Below are positions 44,778-52,518 of a DNA stretch of 64,000 nt, piece by piece. A program made the translations under genes and the position numbers. The stretch is from an uncultured Bacteroidota bacterium. Its GTDB lineage: Bacteria > Bacteroidota > Bacteroidia > B-17B0 > Aurantibacillaceae. The notes under the pieces are model-generated. The model was not told the origin of the DNA. It did not search any database and worked only from the letters and a program-made list of their open reading frames with translations. Location of the stretch: NCBI GenBank assembly GCA_903893815.1, contig CAITNS010000018.1, positions 1-64,000 of the forward strand, written 5' to 3'. The stretch's first letter is position 1. Each line of letters begins with the position of its first letter.

Positions 44778-46568
44778 ATGAACATTGAACATTTTTTATC
44801 TACAACTATATCCAAAGTCATTAATGAGTTGTTTGAATTATCAAGCAATACAAACGATATTATTCTTCAAAAAACAAAAAAAGAATTTGAAGGCGATTTC
44901 ACATTAGTAACTTTCCCCTATATCAAAGCCGCTAAAGCAACTCCCGAAAAAACGGGCGAATTAATTGGAGAACAACTCATAAAAAGTAATCCTTCTATTA
45001 CTAAATTTAATGTAGTAAAGGGCTTTTTAAACTTTTCCTTATCAAACGATTTTTGGTTAAATGAATTCAAAGACATTAATAAAACTAATAACTACGGTAT
45101 AAAAGCAGCGAAAAGTAGTGGCAAACAAATGATGTTGGAGTACTCATCTCCCAACACTAATAAGCCTTTACATTTGGGACATGTGCGTAATAATTTATTA
45201 GGATACTCCGTTGCCACTATCATGAAAACACAAGGTCATGATGTGATTAAAGTAAACTTGGTAAACGACCGTGGTATCCATATTTGCAAAAGTATGATTG
45301 CATGGAAACTATTTGGTAATGTTGAAACTCCACAATCTAGTGGACTAAAAGGCGACCACTTAGTAGGGAAATATTATGTAATTTTTGATAAAGAATATAA
45401 AAAAGAAATTCAAACCTTAATAGACGGAGGATCAACAAAAGAAGACGCTGAAAAGCAAGCGCCTATTATGTTACAAACACAAGAAATGCTTTTAAAATGG
45501 GAAGCGAGCGATAAAGAAACCATTGATTTATGGAAAACCATGAATGGTTGGGTGTATGATGGTTTTGCAGTTTCTTACAAAAAACTAGGTGTTGATTTTG
45601 ATAAAATGTACTACGAAAGCAACACCTATTTGTTAGGAAAAGAAGTGGTTCAAGAAGGTTTAGCAAAAAATGTGTTTTATAAAAAAGAAAATGGAAGTGT
45701 CGCTATTGATTTAACAGAAGATAAATTAGATGAAAAAATAGTATTGCGTAGCGATGGTACTTCGGTTTATATCACACAGGATATGGGCACTGCTATTGAG
45801 CGTTTTAAAGAGTTTCCTGCAATTAGTCAAATGATTTACACAGTTGGTAATGAGCAAGATTACCACTTTAAAGTGTTATTTAAAATTCTTGAAAAGTTAG
45901 GTTACTCTTGGGCAAAAGAATGTTACCATTTAAGTTACGGAATGGTTGAGTTACCAGAAGGCAAAATGAAAAGCCGCGAAGGAACTGTGGTAGATGCGGA
46001 TGATTTAATGGATGGCATGGTTGCTACAGCTAAAGAAACTACGGAAGAATTAGGAAAAGTAGAAGGCTTTACGCAAGAAGAATTAGAAACATTATATCAA
46101 ACAATTGGAATGGGAGCTTTAAAATATTTTATTTTAAAAGTAGATCCTAAAAAGAAAATGTTGTTTGACCCTAAGGAAAGTATTGATTTTAATGGGCATA
46201 CAGGACCTTTTATTCAATATACACATGCGCGTATTAAATCTATTTTAAGAAAATTTGACGGCAAAGCAACTGAAATTGTGATTGCAAACGACATTACACT
46301 TCACGAAAAAGAAAAAGAATTAATTAAGCTACAATACGATTTCCCTGCTATATTAGCAGATGCTTCTAATACCTATAATCCAGCTGTGGTAGCAAATTAT
46401 ATTTATGATTTAACGAAATTATTCAATCAGTTTTATAACGAGTGTCCTGTTTTAAAAGAGGACAACAATACGATTAAAGAATTTAGAATATCCTTAATTG
46501 ATAAAACATCAGAAATTATTAAAAACGGAATGTTGTGCTTAGGTATTGATGTTCCTGAGAGGATGTAG
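44778..46568 (+). CDS. argS: arginyl-tRNA synthetase
   Basis: This is a class I aminoacyl-tRNA synthetase of about 596 aa. It has an N-terminal Add1-like tRNA-binding domain, the HIGH motif as HLGHVRNN, the KMSKS region as KMKSREGTVVDADDLM, and the C-terminal anticodon-binding helical domain (ANYIYDLTKLFNQFYNECPVL). The ATG at 44778 is preferred over one six codons upstream, because the latter overlaps the -7 box. Confidence 0.95.
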   Translation: MNIEHFLSTTISKVINELFELSSNTNDIILQKTKKEFEGDFTLVTFPYIKAAKATPEKTGELIGEQLIKSNPSITKFNVVKGFLNFSLSNDFWLNEFKDINKTNNYGIKAAKSSGKQMMLEYSSPNTNKPLHLGHVRNNLLGYSVATIMKTQGHDVIKVNLVNDRGIHICKSMIAWKLFGNVETPQSSGLKGDHLVGKYYVIFDKEYKKEIQTLIDGGSTKEDAEKQAPIMLQTQEMLLKWEASDKETIDLWKTMNGWVYDGFAVSYKKLGVDFDKMYYESNTYLLGKEVVQEGLAKNVFYKKENGSVAIDLTEDKLDEKIVLRSDGTSVYITQDMGTAIERFKEFPAISQMIYTVGNEQDYHFKVLFKILEKLGYSWAKECYHLSYGMVELPEGKMKSREGTVVDADDLMDGMVATAKETTEELGKVEGFTQEELETLYQTIGMGALKYFILKVDPKKKMLFDPKESIDFNGHTGPFIQYTHARIKSILRKFDGKATEIVIANDITLHEKEKELIKLQYDFPAILADASNTYNPAVVANYIYDLTKLFNQFYNECPVLKEDNNTIKEFRISLIDKTSEIIKNGMLCLGIDVPERM

Positions 46569-46572
46569 TGCT

Positions 46573-48075
46573 TTAAGGGAATTGATATGCTCCTGCGGAA
46601 ACAGCTCCTGTGCCAACTCTTTGTTTTAAACCAGTAATATCAAAACTCAAAATTGTAGGATAAGGTTGGATTAAAGTAAATTCCCCTAAAGTTTTTGCAG
46701 CAGAATTTGTTCCGATTTTAAAATCATAGCCGCTTGGATTAGAAAAATCTGCATTGCTATTAAACACATTATTAGTATTTGTAATTAAAGTAGTGGTTGG
46801 AATTGAGCCTTTAATTAAACAATTAGTCACTTTACACAACTGCCCTGGACTAAGTGTTGAGGATTCAATAGCCATTTCTAACTCCCCGCCTTGGGTACCA
46901 TCAATAATTGAATTGGCGAAAAACATACTATCAATTGGCCAATCTTGAGTTCCATCATTATTACCTACGTAAACGCAAGGTTGCCCGCCTCTACCTCCTT
47001 CTTGATTATAAAAATTAGCAAAAGTGGTATGCAAAAACGTACAATTTCCTCCCATGGTGATGGCTGCGCAATATTCTTTACAATTAGCTATCACGTTATT
47101 TCCACTCCAAACTGTAAAATACTGAGTAAATAAGCCCCATTTAGAGCAATTTTTAATAATGGTGTTAGTTATTTTCAGTTTTTTCGGTTGGGTAGCACTC
47201 GACAAAATACTGGCCTGAATTCCAATAAAATTGTTTTTAATAATGGCGTAATTGATATAATTATCAGTATGCCCTTCGTTTATCCAAATTCTATCCCATT
47301 GTCCTGGCATATCTGCATAATCTGCTTCTCGTCTATCTCCTTGAAAAACGACTTCATTTCCTTGAGTTCCATTAACTTGTAATGTACCGTATCGATAAAC
47401 CCATAATCCCGCATTTTGATGAAAATACACTTTAACACCAGCGTTAATAACCAATTTTTGAGTAGAATCCACCACTAACCAACCATAAACAACATGAGGT
47501 CTGTTATCATCTGGATTACCTAAAGTTCCTCCACCCCAAACAACCGTTGTGTTGCTGTTAGTCGAAACAGTTGAATATGGTAAATAACCGTCTTTATATT
47601 GTATGGCCGTTGTAGGAAAATGATAATGCGCATTTTGTCCCCACGCTTCTAGCTTTACACTTTGCTCATTACCATTAACATCAAATACAATTTTATCTTG
47701 AATAATTAAAGGACTTAATGCAATGTTTGTTGGATTAACATTAACCTGCACAAAAATATAAATACTGTCATTAGCCAAAATCTCCACATCTTGCACCAAT
47801 CTGCCTGGCGTTCCATCTACATTTAAAAAAAAGTTCGAAGATTGTCCCTTTTCTAACCTAACTGACGAAATATTGATTTTTTGTTTATGTTTATTAATAA
47901 CTCTGATATTTCGGGTGGTAGAGCCAATCGTTGTAAAAACAGTGTCAAATAAAATAGAATCTTGAGAAAAATTAAGAGTTGCCGAAGGATCCGTTAAGAA
48001 TTTATCTTTTTTACAAGATATAAAACTAACTGATAAACAAATAGTTACAAATATAGCGGCAATAATTCGTGTCAT
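46573..48075 (-). CDS. right-handed parallel beta-helix lipoprotein
   Basis: This is a 500-aa protein with a signal peptide and lipobox FISC (lipid Cys21, then KKDK). An N-terminal Ig-like beta domain (LNFSQDSILFDTVFTTIG) is followed by a right-handed beta-helix at about 200-450 with repeated short turns (INYAIIKNNFIGIQASI, KITNTIIKNCSKWGLF, VIANCKEYCAAITMGG). Such proteins are often carbohydrate-binding or polysaccharide-acting; no catalytic residues are identifiable. It is anchored to the membrane, likely outer leaflet. Confidence 0.82.
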   Translation of the reverse strand: MTRIIAAIFVTICLSVSFISCKKDKFLTDPSATLNFSQDSILFDTVFTTIGSTTRNIRVINKHKQKINISSVRLEKGQSSNFFLNVDGTPGRLVQDVEILANDSIYIFVQVNVNPTNIALSPLIIQDKIVFDVNGNEQSVKLEAWGQNAHYHFPTTAIQYKDGYLPYSTVSTNSNTTVVWGGGTLGNPDDNRPHVVYGWLVVDSTQKLVINAGVKVYFHQNAGLWVYRYGTLQVNGTQGNEVVFQGDRREADYADMPGQWDRIWINEGHTDNYINYAIIKNNFIGIQASILSSATQPKKLKITNTIIKNCSKWGLFTQYFTVWSGNNVIANCKEYCAAITMGGNCTFLHTTFANFYNQEGGRGGQPCVYVGNNDGTQDWPIDSMFFANSIIDGTQGGELEMAIESSTLSPGQLCKVTNCLIKGSIPTTTLITNTNNVFNSNADFSNPSGYDFKIGTNSAAKTLGEFTLIQPYPTILSFDITGLKQRVGTGAVSAGAYQFP

Positions 48076-48138
48076 AGAACAAATTTATAATATAATAACG
48101 ATAAAGAAGAAATTTTATTATATTTTTGAGAAAAATAC

Positions 48139-48167
48139 TTGTGGTTTAAAGAATATTACTATCTTTG
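48139..48167 (+). promoter_or_regulatory. promoter of the L31 gene
   Basis: TTG (48139-48141), an 18-nt spacer and TATCTTTG (48160-48167) match the Bacteroidota -33/-7 consensus. The ATG lies 39 nt downstream, and a CTTTTGGTT-looped terminator follows the gene. Confidence 0.7.
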
Positions 48168-48206
48168 CGTTCCAAATTTTTTTGAAACATACAATAGCAT
48201 TATAAC

Positions 48207-48458
48207 ATGAAAGCAGAAATTCACCCAGAAAATTACAGATTAGTTGTATTTAAAGATATGTCTAACGGCTACACTTTTTTAACTAAATCTTGTTCAGATA
48301 CTAAAGATACTATCGTTCATGAAGACGGTGTTGAATACCCATTAGTGAAATTAGATATCTCTATGACTTCTCACCCATTCTATACTGGTAAACAAGTATT
48401 AGTGGATACTGCAGGTCGTATCGATAAATTTAAAACTCGTTACTCTAAAAAAGCGTAA
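48207..48458 (+). CDS. rpmE2: 50S ribosomal protein L31 type B
   Basis: This is an 83-aa ribosomal protein: [52 protein letters not shown]. The zinc-binding CxxC pair of type A L31 is missing, and the insertion typical of the type B (zinc-independent) form is present. It is a single gene with its own consensus promoter and terminator. Whether a zinc-dependent paralogue exists elsewhere cannot be seen here. Confidence 0.95.
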   Translation: MKAEIHPENYRLVVFKDMSNGYTFLTKSCSDTKDTIVHEDGVEYPLVKLDISMTSHPFYTGKQVLVDTAGRIDKFKTRYSKKA

Positions 48459-48478
48459 TCTTTTTTTAATAATATTCA

Positions 48479-48516
48479 AAAATCCATCTTCCTTTTGGTT
48501 GGTGGATTTTTTTATT
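48479..48516 (+). terminator. terminator of the L31 gene
   Basis: A run of A, a stem AATCCA(T)C / G(G)TGGATT and a run of seven T start 20 nt after the stop. Confidence 0.8.
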
Positions 48517-48535
48517 TAGTACATTAGACATTTAA

Positions 48536-49579
48536 ATGATCTTTCTTTTTTTATATACCGAAATAGCTGAATACTTTTTAGCTTGTTGCAAAGAACTCAG
48601 CAAGCATGGCGAAGTAAACATTATTCGCTGGCCAGTAAATAAAGAAGCGCCTTTTCAATTTCAAGAACATCAATCCTTAAAAATTTATTCGAAATCTGAT
48701 TATGATTTCAATCAATTAAAGCAATTGGTTGCGAACATTAATCCTGATGTTATTATTTGTAGTGGTTGGATTGATAAAGATTATTTAAAACTAACTAAGC
48801 AATATTTCAAAAAAATTCCAACTATCATGACCTGTGATACGCATTGGAACGGAAGCTTTAAACAACGCTTAGCAACTGTTATCAGTCGTTTTACCTTATT
48901 AAATATTTTTTCTCACGCTTGGGTTCCAGGCCAAATTCAAAAACAATATGTGTTGAATTTAGGTTTTAAGGAACAAAATATTCAAACTAGCTTTTATAGT
49001 TGCGACTTAGAACATTTCGAAACTATTTACCAATCTCAAAAAGCAAAAAAGCAATCGCAATTCCCTAAACGTTTTTTATACGTTGGGCGTTATTATGAAT
49101 TTAAAGGGATTAAAGAATTGTGGCAAGCCTTTATTGAAATGCAAACTGAACAACCTAACGAATGGGAACTATGGGGTTTAGGCATTGGGGATATTGAAGC
49201 TATTAATCATCCAAAAATTAAACACTTCGGCTTTGTGCAACCAAAAGATTTAGCAACATATACTTCTCAAACTGGAGTGTTTATTTTACCTAGTCGTTTT
49301 GAGCCTTGGGGAGTTGTAGTACATGAATTTGCTGCTTCAGGCTTTCCTTTATTATTAAGCGATGCAGTTGGTGCAAAAGAATCATTTTTACAAGAACATA
49401 AAAATGGTTTTACCTTTAAAGCGCAAGATATAGCTGATTTAAAACGAGTTCTTAAAACTATAGTACATACGCCTGAACAAGATTTACAAGCTATGAGTGT
49501 TTATTCCAATAAATTAGCGCAATCCATCTCTCCAAAAAAATGGACAGAAAATTTGTTGAAAATGGCAAATAGCCGTTAA
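48536..49579 (+). CDS. GT4-like glycosyltransferase
   Basis: This is a 347-aa GT-B enzyme. Seen are an N-terminal domain with DVIICSGWIDKDYL, the nucleotide-sugar binding start KRFLYVGRYYEFKGIKEL, and the family loop PSRFEPWGVVVHEFAASGFPLL with two Glu. The donor and acceptor are unknown. It precedes an aminotransferase class IV gene by 77 nt and is not in an obvious glycan operon. Confidence 0.86.
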   Translation: MIFLFLYTEIAEYFLACCKELSKHGEVNIIRWPVNKEAPFQFQEHQSLKIYSKSDYDFNQLKQLVANINPDVIICSGWIDKDYLKLTKQYFKKIPTIMTCDTHWNGSFKQRLATVISRFTLLNIFSHAWVPGQIQKQYVLNLGFKEQNIQTSFYSCDLEHFETIYQSQKAKKQSQFPKRFLYVGRYYEFKGIKELWQAFIEMQTEQPNEWELWGLGIGDIEAINHPKIKHFGFVQPKDLATYTSQTGVFILPSRFEPWGVVVHEFAASGFPLLLSDAVGAKESFLQEHKNGFTFKAQDIADLKRVLKTIVHTPEQDLQAMSVYSNKLAQSISPKKWTENLLKMANSR

Positions 49580-49656
49580 TCTTTCAAAAGCACTTCTTTT
49601 CAACAATTTTCAACAATACAACCATTTTGCAGCATATTTAATTATTTTTATGTGCC

Positions 49657-50502
49657 ATGCAGGATTCCTATTGTATATATAACGGGCATTTAATTAGCTT
49701 ATACGAACCAGCTATTAGTTTTTCTAATAGAGCGTTTCGTTATGGAGATTCTTTATTTGAAAGCATTCGTTTTACCAATGGAAAAATTATGTTTTTAGCG
49801 GATCATGTCAAGCGCATTAAATTAAGCATGACAACACTAAGAATGAATGTGCCTGCAGAATTTACATCAGCAAATATTGAGCAACTCATTTTACATTTAG
49901 TTGAACAAAACGATATAAAAAAAGAAGCACGTATTAGATTAACTGTTTTTAGAAACGAAGGTGGTTTTTATACACCCAACACAAATGACATTTCTTTTTT
50001 AATTGAAACAGAAGTCCTTGAAACACCTGGCTATGTATTAAATCAAAAAGGATTATGGGTAGATATTTATGCGGAGATAAAAAAACCGATGAATAAAATT
50101 TCTAACCTAAAAACTGGAAGTGCCCTCATGTATGTAATGGCAGGAATTACAAAAACTTCTTTGCGATTAGATGATTGTTTGTTGGTGAACGATAATGGCA
50201 ACATTATTGAAAGCATTAACTCAAATATATTTGTTGTAAAAAATGGGACACTATACACCTCGCCTATTATAGATGGTTGCATTGATGGCGTGATGCGAAA
50301 ACAAATTTTAGATATTGCCACACAACATAAATTACTAGCCTTTGAACAGCCATTAACGGTTCACACATTAACCAACGGCGACGAAGTGTTTTTAACCAAC
50401 GCCATTAAAGGTGTGCAATGGGTAGGACAATTTAAAAACAAGTTCTACACCAACCAAAAAGCGATTTTCTTTACCGAGAAATTAAACGAATTAGCACAAT
50501 AA
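49657..50502 (+). CDS. class IV PLP-dependent aminotransferase
   Basis: This is a 281-aa fold-type IV enzyme: FRYGDSLFESIRFTNGKI at the N terminus, PLP-Lys in ISNLKTGSALMYVMA, the phosphate-binding region DNGNIIESINSNIFVVKNG, and the C-terminal DEVFLTNAIKGVQWV. The family covers branched-chain aminotransferase, D-amino acid aminotransferase and 4-amino-4-deoxychorismate lyase. The short length and NAIKGVQ resemble the lyase (PabC) group, but I cannot decide. A YbjN-like gene follows after 1 nt. Confidence 0.85.
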   Translation: MQDSYCIYNGHLISLYEPAISFSNRAFRYGDSLFESIRFTNGKIMFLADHVKRIKLSMTTLRMNVPAEFTSANIEQLILHLVEQNDIKKEARIRLTVFRNEGGFYTPNTNDISFLIETEVLETPGYVLNQKGLWVDIYAEIKKPMNKISNLKTGSALMYVMAGITKTSLRLDDCLLVNDNGNIIESINSNIFVVKNGTLYTSPIIDGCIDGVMRKQILDIATQHKLLAFEQPLTVHTLTNGDEVFLTNAIKGVQWVGQFKNKFYTNQKAIFFTEKLNELAQ

Positions 50503-50503
50503 C

Positions 50504-50896
50504 ATGATACAAACATTTTACAAGTTGGTTGATGATGCCATCACCGATTTAGGACTAAACTCTGATGAAGTTCGTGGTGAACAACCAGGACAATGGAATT
50601 TAAAAAAAGGAAAATTTGATATTATGATTGACTTGTGGGAACAAGAAAATCAATACATATTTCAAGTAGTAGCTCCTTTATGTGGCATGCCCGAAGGAAA
50701 CCGAGAAGCCTTTTTGTTGCACTTGCTCGAAAAAAATTATGGATTAAGTTCGTTAGCTTACGCTGTATTAAACGAAACGGTATTTTTAAAATATACCACC
50801 GAAGCAAGATCTTTAGTTAAAGAACATGTGGTAGCAATTTTAACTAAGATTGCATTTTATGCAGAGCAAAGTTCTTTTGTTCCTGAAGAAAGATAA
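50504..50896 (+). CDS. YbjN domain-containing protein (type III secretion chaperone-like fold)
   Basis: This is a 130-aa cytosolic protein. The sequence (WNLKKGKFDIMIDLWEQENQYIFQVVAPL, FLLHLLEKNYGLSSLAYAVLNETVFLK, LVKEHVVAILTKIAFYAEQ) matches the YbjN fold: an antiparallel sheet with flanking helices, as in T3SS chaperones. No secretion system is nearby. The function is unknown. It is co-transcribed with the class IV aminotransferase gene (1-nt gap). Confidence 0.75.
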   Translation: MIQTFYKLVDDAITDLGLNSDEVRGEQPGQWNLKKGKFDIMIDLWEQENQYIFQVVAPLCGMPEGNREAFLLHLLEKNYGLSSLAYAVLNETVFLKYTTEARSLVKEHVVAILTKIAFYAEQSSFVPEER

Positions 50897-50910
50897 AATC
50901 TATTTTAAAA

Positions 50911-51070
50911 ATTAACCATAAAAGACATAAAAGTTCATAAAGAAAAATGTATTAAACGCCGCTGTGTTCTTTTATAGCTTTTAGTTTTCAAAATAAATAA
51001 ACACATAAAAAACCATAACAATAAAACCTTTTGTGTTTTTTTATAACTTTCATGGTTCAAAATAAATAAA
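50911..51070. repeat. CATAAAAG-iterated inverted and direct repeat
   Basis: The left arm has CATAAAAGA, CATAAAAGTT and CATAAAGAA in a row. The right end (TTATAACTTTCATGGTTC) is its inverted counterpart. In addition, 50963-51001 and 51032-51070 are direct copies, both running from TGTGTT to TCAAAATAAATAAA, 69 bp apart. The block fills the gap before the phosphatase gene and contains no ORF. Confidence 0.7.
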
Positions 51071-51073
51071 TAT

Positions 51074-51526
51074 ATGCAAAAAATTTTAATGGTATGCTTA
51101 GGAAACATTTGTCGCTCGCCATTGGCAGAAGGCATTATGCTTAAACTCATAAGCGAAAATAATATAAACATGCGTGTCGACTCGGCTGGGACTTCCGATT
51201 ACCATATTGATGAAGCTCCAGATAAACGAACCATTACTAATGCCGCTAAACATGATGTAGATTTAAAGCCTTTAAGAGCACGTCAGTTTAAAGCCTCTGA
51301 CTTTGAAAAGTTTGATAAAATTTATGTGATGGATAATAGTAATATGGCTAATGTTTTAGCTTTAGCTACAACCGAAGAACAAAAAGCAAAAGTTGATTTA
51401 TTGTTAAACGCTTCAAACCCAGGGATGAACTTAGAAGTACCAGATCCTTATTTTGGAGGTGAACAAGGTTTTGAAGATGTGTTTCAAATGGTTTACAAAG
51501 CTTGCCAAAACGTGGCTTTTGATTAA
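51074..51526 (+). CDS. low-molecular-weight protein-tyrosine phosphatase
   Basis: This is a 150-aa phosphatase with the P-loop CLGNICRS (Cys8-x5-Arg14), the DSAGTSDYH segment and the general-acid loop VPDPYFGG (the DPYF Asp). In bacteria it often acts on tyrosine kinases or substrates in exopolysaccharide control, but no kinase is next to it. It converges on the STAS gene with a 4-nt overlap of ends. Confidence 0.93.
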   Translation: MQKILMVCLGNICRSPLAEGIMLKLISENNINMRVDSAGTSDYHIDEAPDKRTITNAAKHDVDLKPLRARQFKASDFEKFDKIYVMDNSNMANVLALATTEEQKAKVDLLLNASNPGMNLEVPDPYFGGEQGFEDVFQMVYKACQNVAFD

Positions 51527-51867
51527 GCCAACAACTTCATAGCATCCTCTTTAGTATCTGCTACTTTAAAAAGTGTATTTAGTTTAGTAATGATTAATAG
51601 ATCGTTTACTTTCTTACTTACGCGACAAATAACACTATCTCCGCCGCTTGTGCGAGTTTTTGTTAGTAGTTGAATTAACACGTTTAATCCGCTACTGTTC
51701 ATGTATTTTAAATCAGACAAATCAATTATTAATTTATTTTTATCTAATTCTAATAACTCATCCATCTCCTTAATAAGACCCGTTGCTTGATTTTTGTCAA
51801 TCAACTCACCGCTTAATACTAAAATTTGAATGCTATTCTCTTCCGTTATTTTATAATCTAGAACCAT
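51523..51867 (-). CDS. STAS domain anti-sigma factor antagonist-like protein
   Basis: This is a 114-aa protein with a SpoIIAA-like fold: LVLSGELIDKNQA, LIIDLSDLKYMNSSGLNVLIQ. The phosphorylatable Ser is Ser58 in MNSSG. In partner switching such proteins are phosphorylated by an anti-sigma kinase and reactivated by a PP2C phosphatase. No kinase or anti-sigma gene is next to it. The receiver-PP2C gene at 18658 is a possible but distant partner. Confidence 0.88.
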   Translation of the reverse strand: MVLDYKITEENSIQILVLSGELIDKNQATGLIKEMDELLELDKNKLIIDLSDLKYMNSSGLNVLIQLLTKTRTSGGDSVICRVSKKVNDLLIITKLNTLFKVADTKEDAMKLLA

Positions 51868-51966
51868 AATACTTAAAATTGATATATTAAATTTAACAAT
51901 TAAAGTTGAAATAAAAAAATGCTTTATCTAATTAAGTTTCCTATTGCCCCCTCCGACTCCTCATTC

Positions 51967-51985
51967 CACTCCGCTCAGGATGACA
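51967..51985. repeat. CTCCGCTCAG dispersed repeat, second copy
   Basis: CACTCCGCTCAGGATGACA is related to the repeat at 11955-11978, where the minus strand reads GACTCCGCTCAGTGTGACA. It sits in the 159-nt gap before the Fur gene, followed by AGCTCAGAGTGA. Confidence 0.55.
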
Positions 51986-52026
51986 GCTCAGAGTGAAAGC
52001 TTGGAAAGACAAACTCAAAAAAAGTG

Positions 52027-52518
52027 TTACTTAGCAATAGTTTTTTTATGCTCACAAACCCCATTTTCTTTTAATCCTCTGCATTTTGCAAAGAAATTTA
52101 AAGAATGGTGAAACACATCAAAATTAAGCATATCCTCTGCCATTTTTTGAATTTGCATAATGCGTGGATCACAAAACTCAAATACTTTTTCGCAATCGCT
52201 ACAAATCAAATGGTCGTGTTGCTTAAACTTATAGGCTTTTTCAAATTGAGCTAAATTTTTACCAAACTGATGTTTGGTTACTAATCCTGCCTCCAACAAT
52301 AACTCAATGTTATTATAAAGTGTAGCGCGACTAACACGGTACTTTTTATTTTTCATCATCACATACAAGCCTTCAATATCAAAGTGCCCTTCGTGAGAGT
52401 ATATTTCATTTAAAATTGCAAAGCGCTCCGAAGTTTTACGATGCTTATTTTTTTCAAGGTAATCAGTCAAAATTTTCTCAACTGCTTCCTTGGTTTCCTG
52501 TGTCATTTTATCTCCCAT
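52027..52518 (-). CDS. Fur family transcriptional regulator
   Basis: This is a 163-aa metal-dependent repressor. The N-terminal winged helix (RFAILNEIYSHEGHFDIEGLYVMM, RATLYNNIELLLEAGLV) binds DNA. The C-terminal dimerisation/metal domain has HDHLICSDCEKV and the second Cys pair CRGLKENGVC, giving a four-Cys structural zinc site. It is not clear whether it senses iron, peroxide or zinc. Its ATG overlaps the stop of the RelA/SpoT gene (TAATG), so the two are translated together, which is an unusual pairing. Confidence 0.9.
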   Translation of the reverse strand: MGDKMTQETKEAVEKILTDYLEKNKHRKTSERFAILNEIYSHEGHFDIEGLYVMMKNKKYRVSRATLYNNIELLLEAGLVTKHQFGKNLAQFEKAYKFKQHDHLICSDCEKVFEFCDPRIMQIQKMAEDMLNFDVFHHSLNFFAKCRGLKENGVCEHKKTIAK

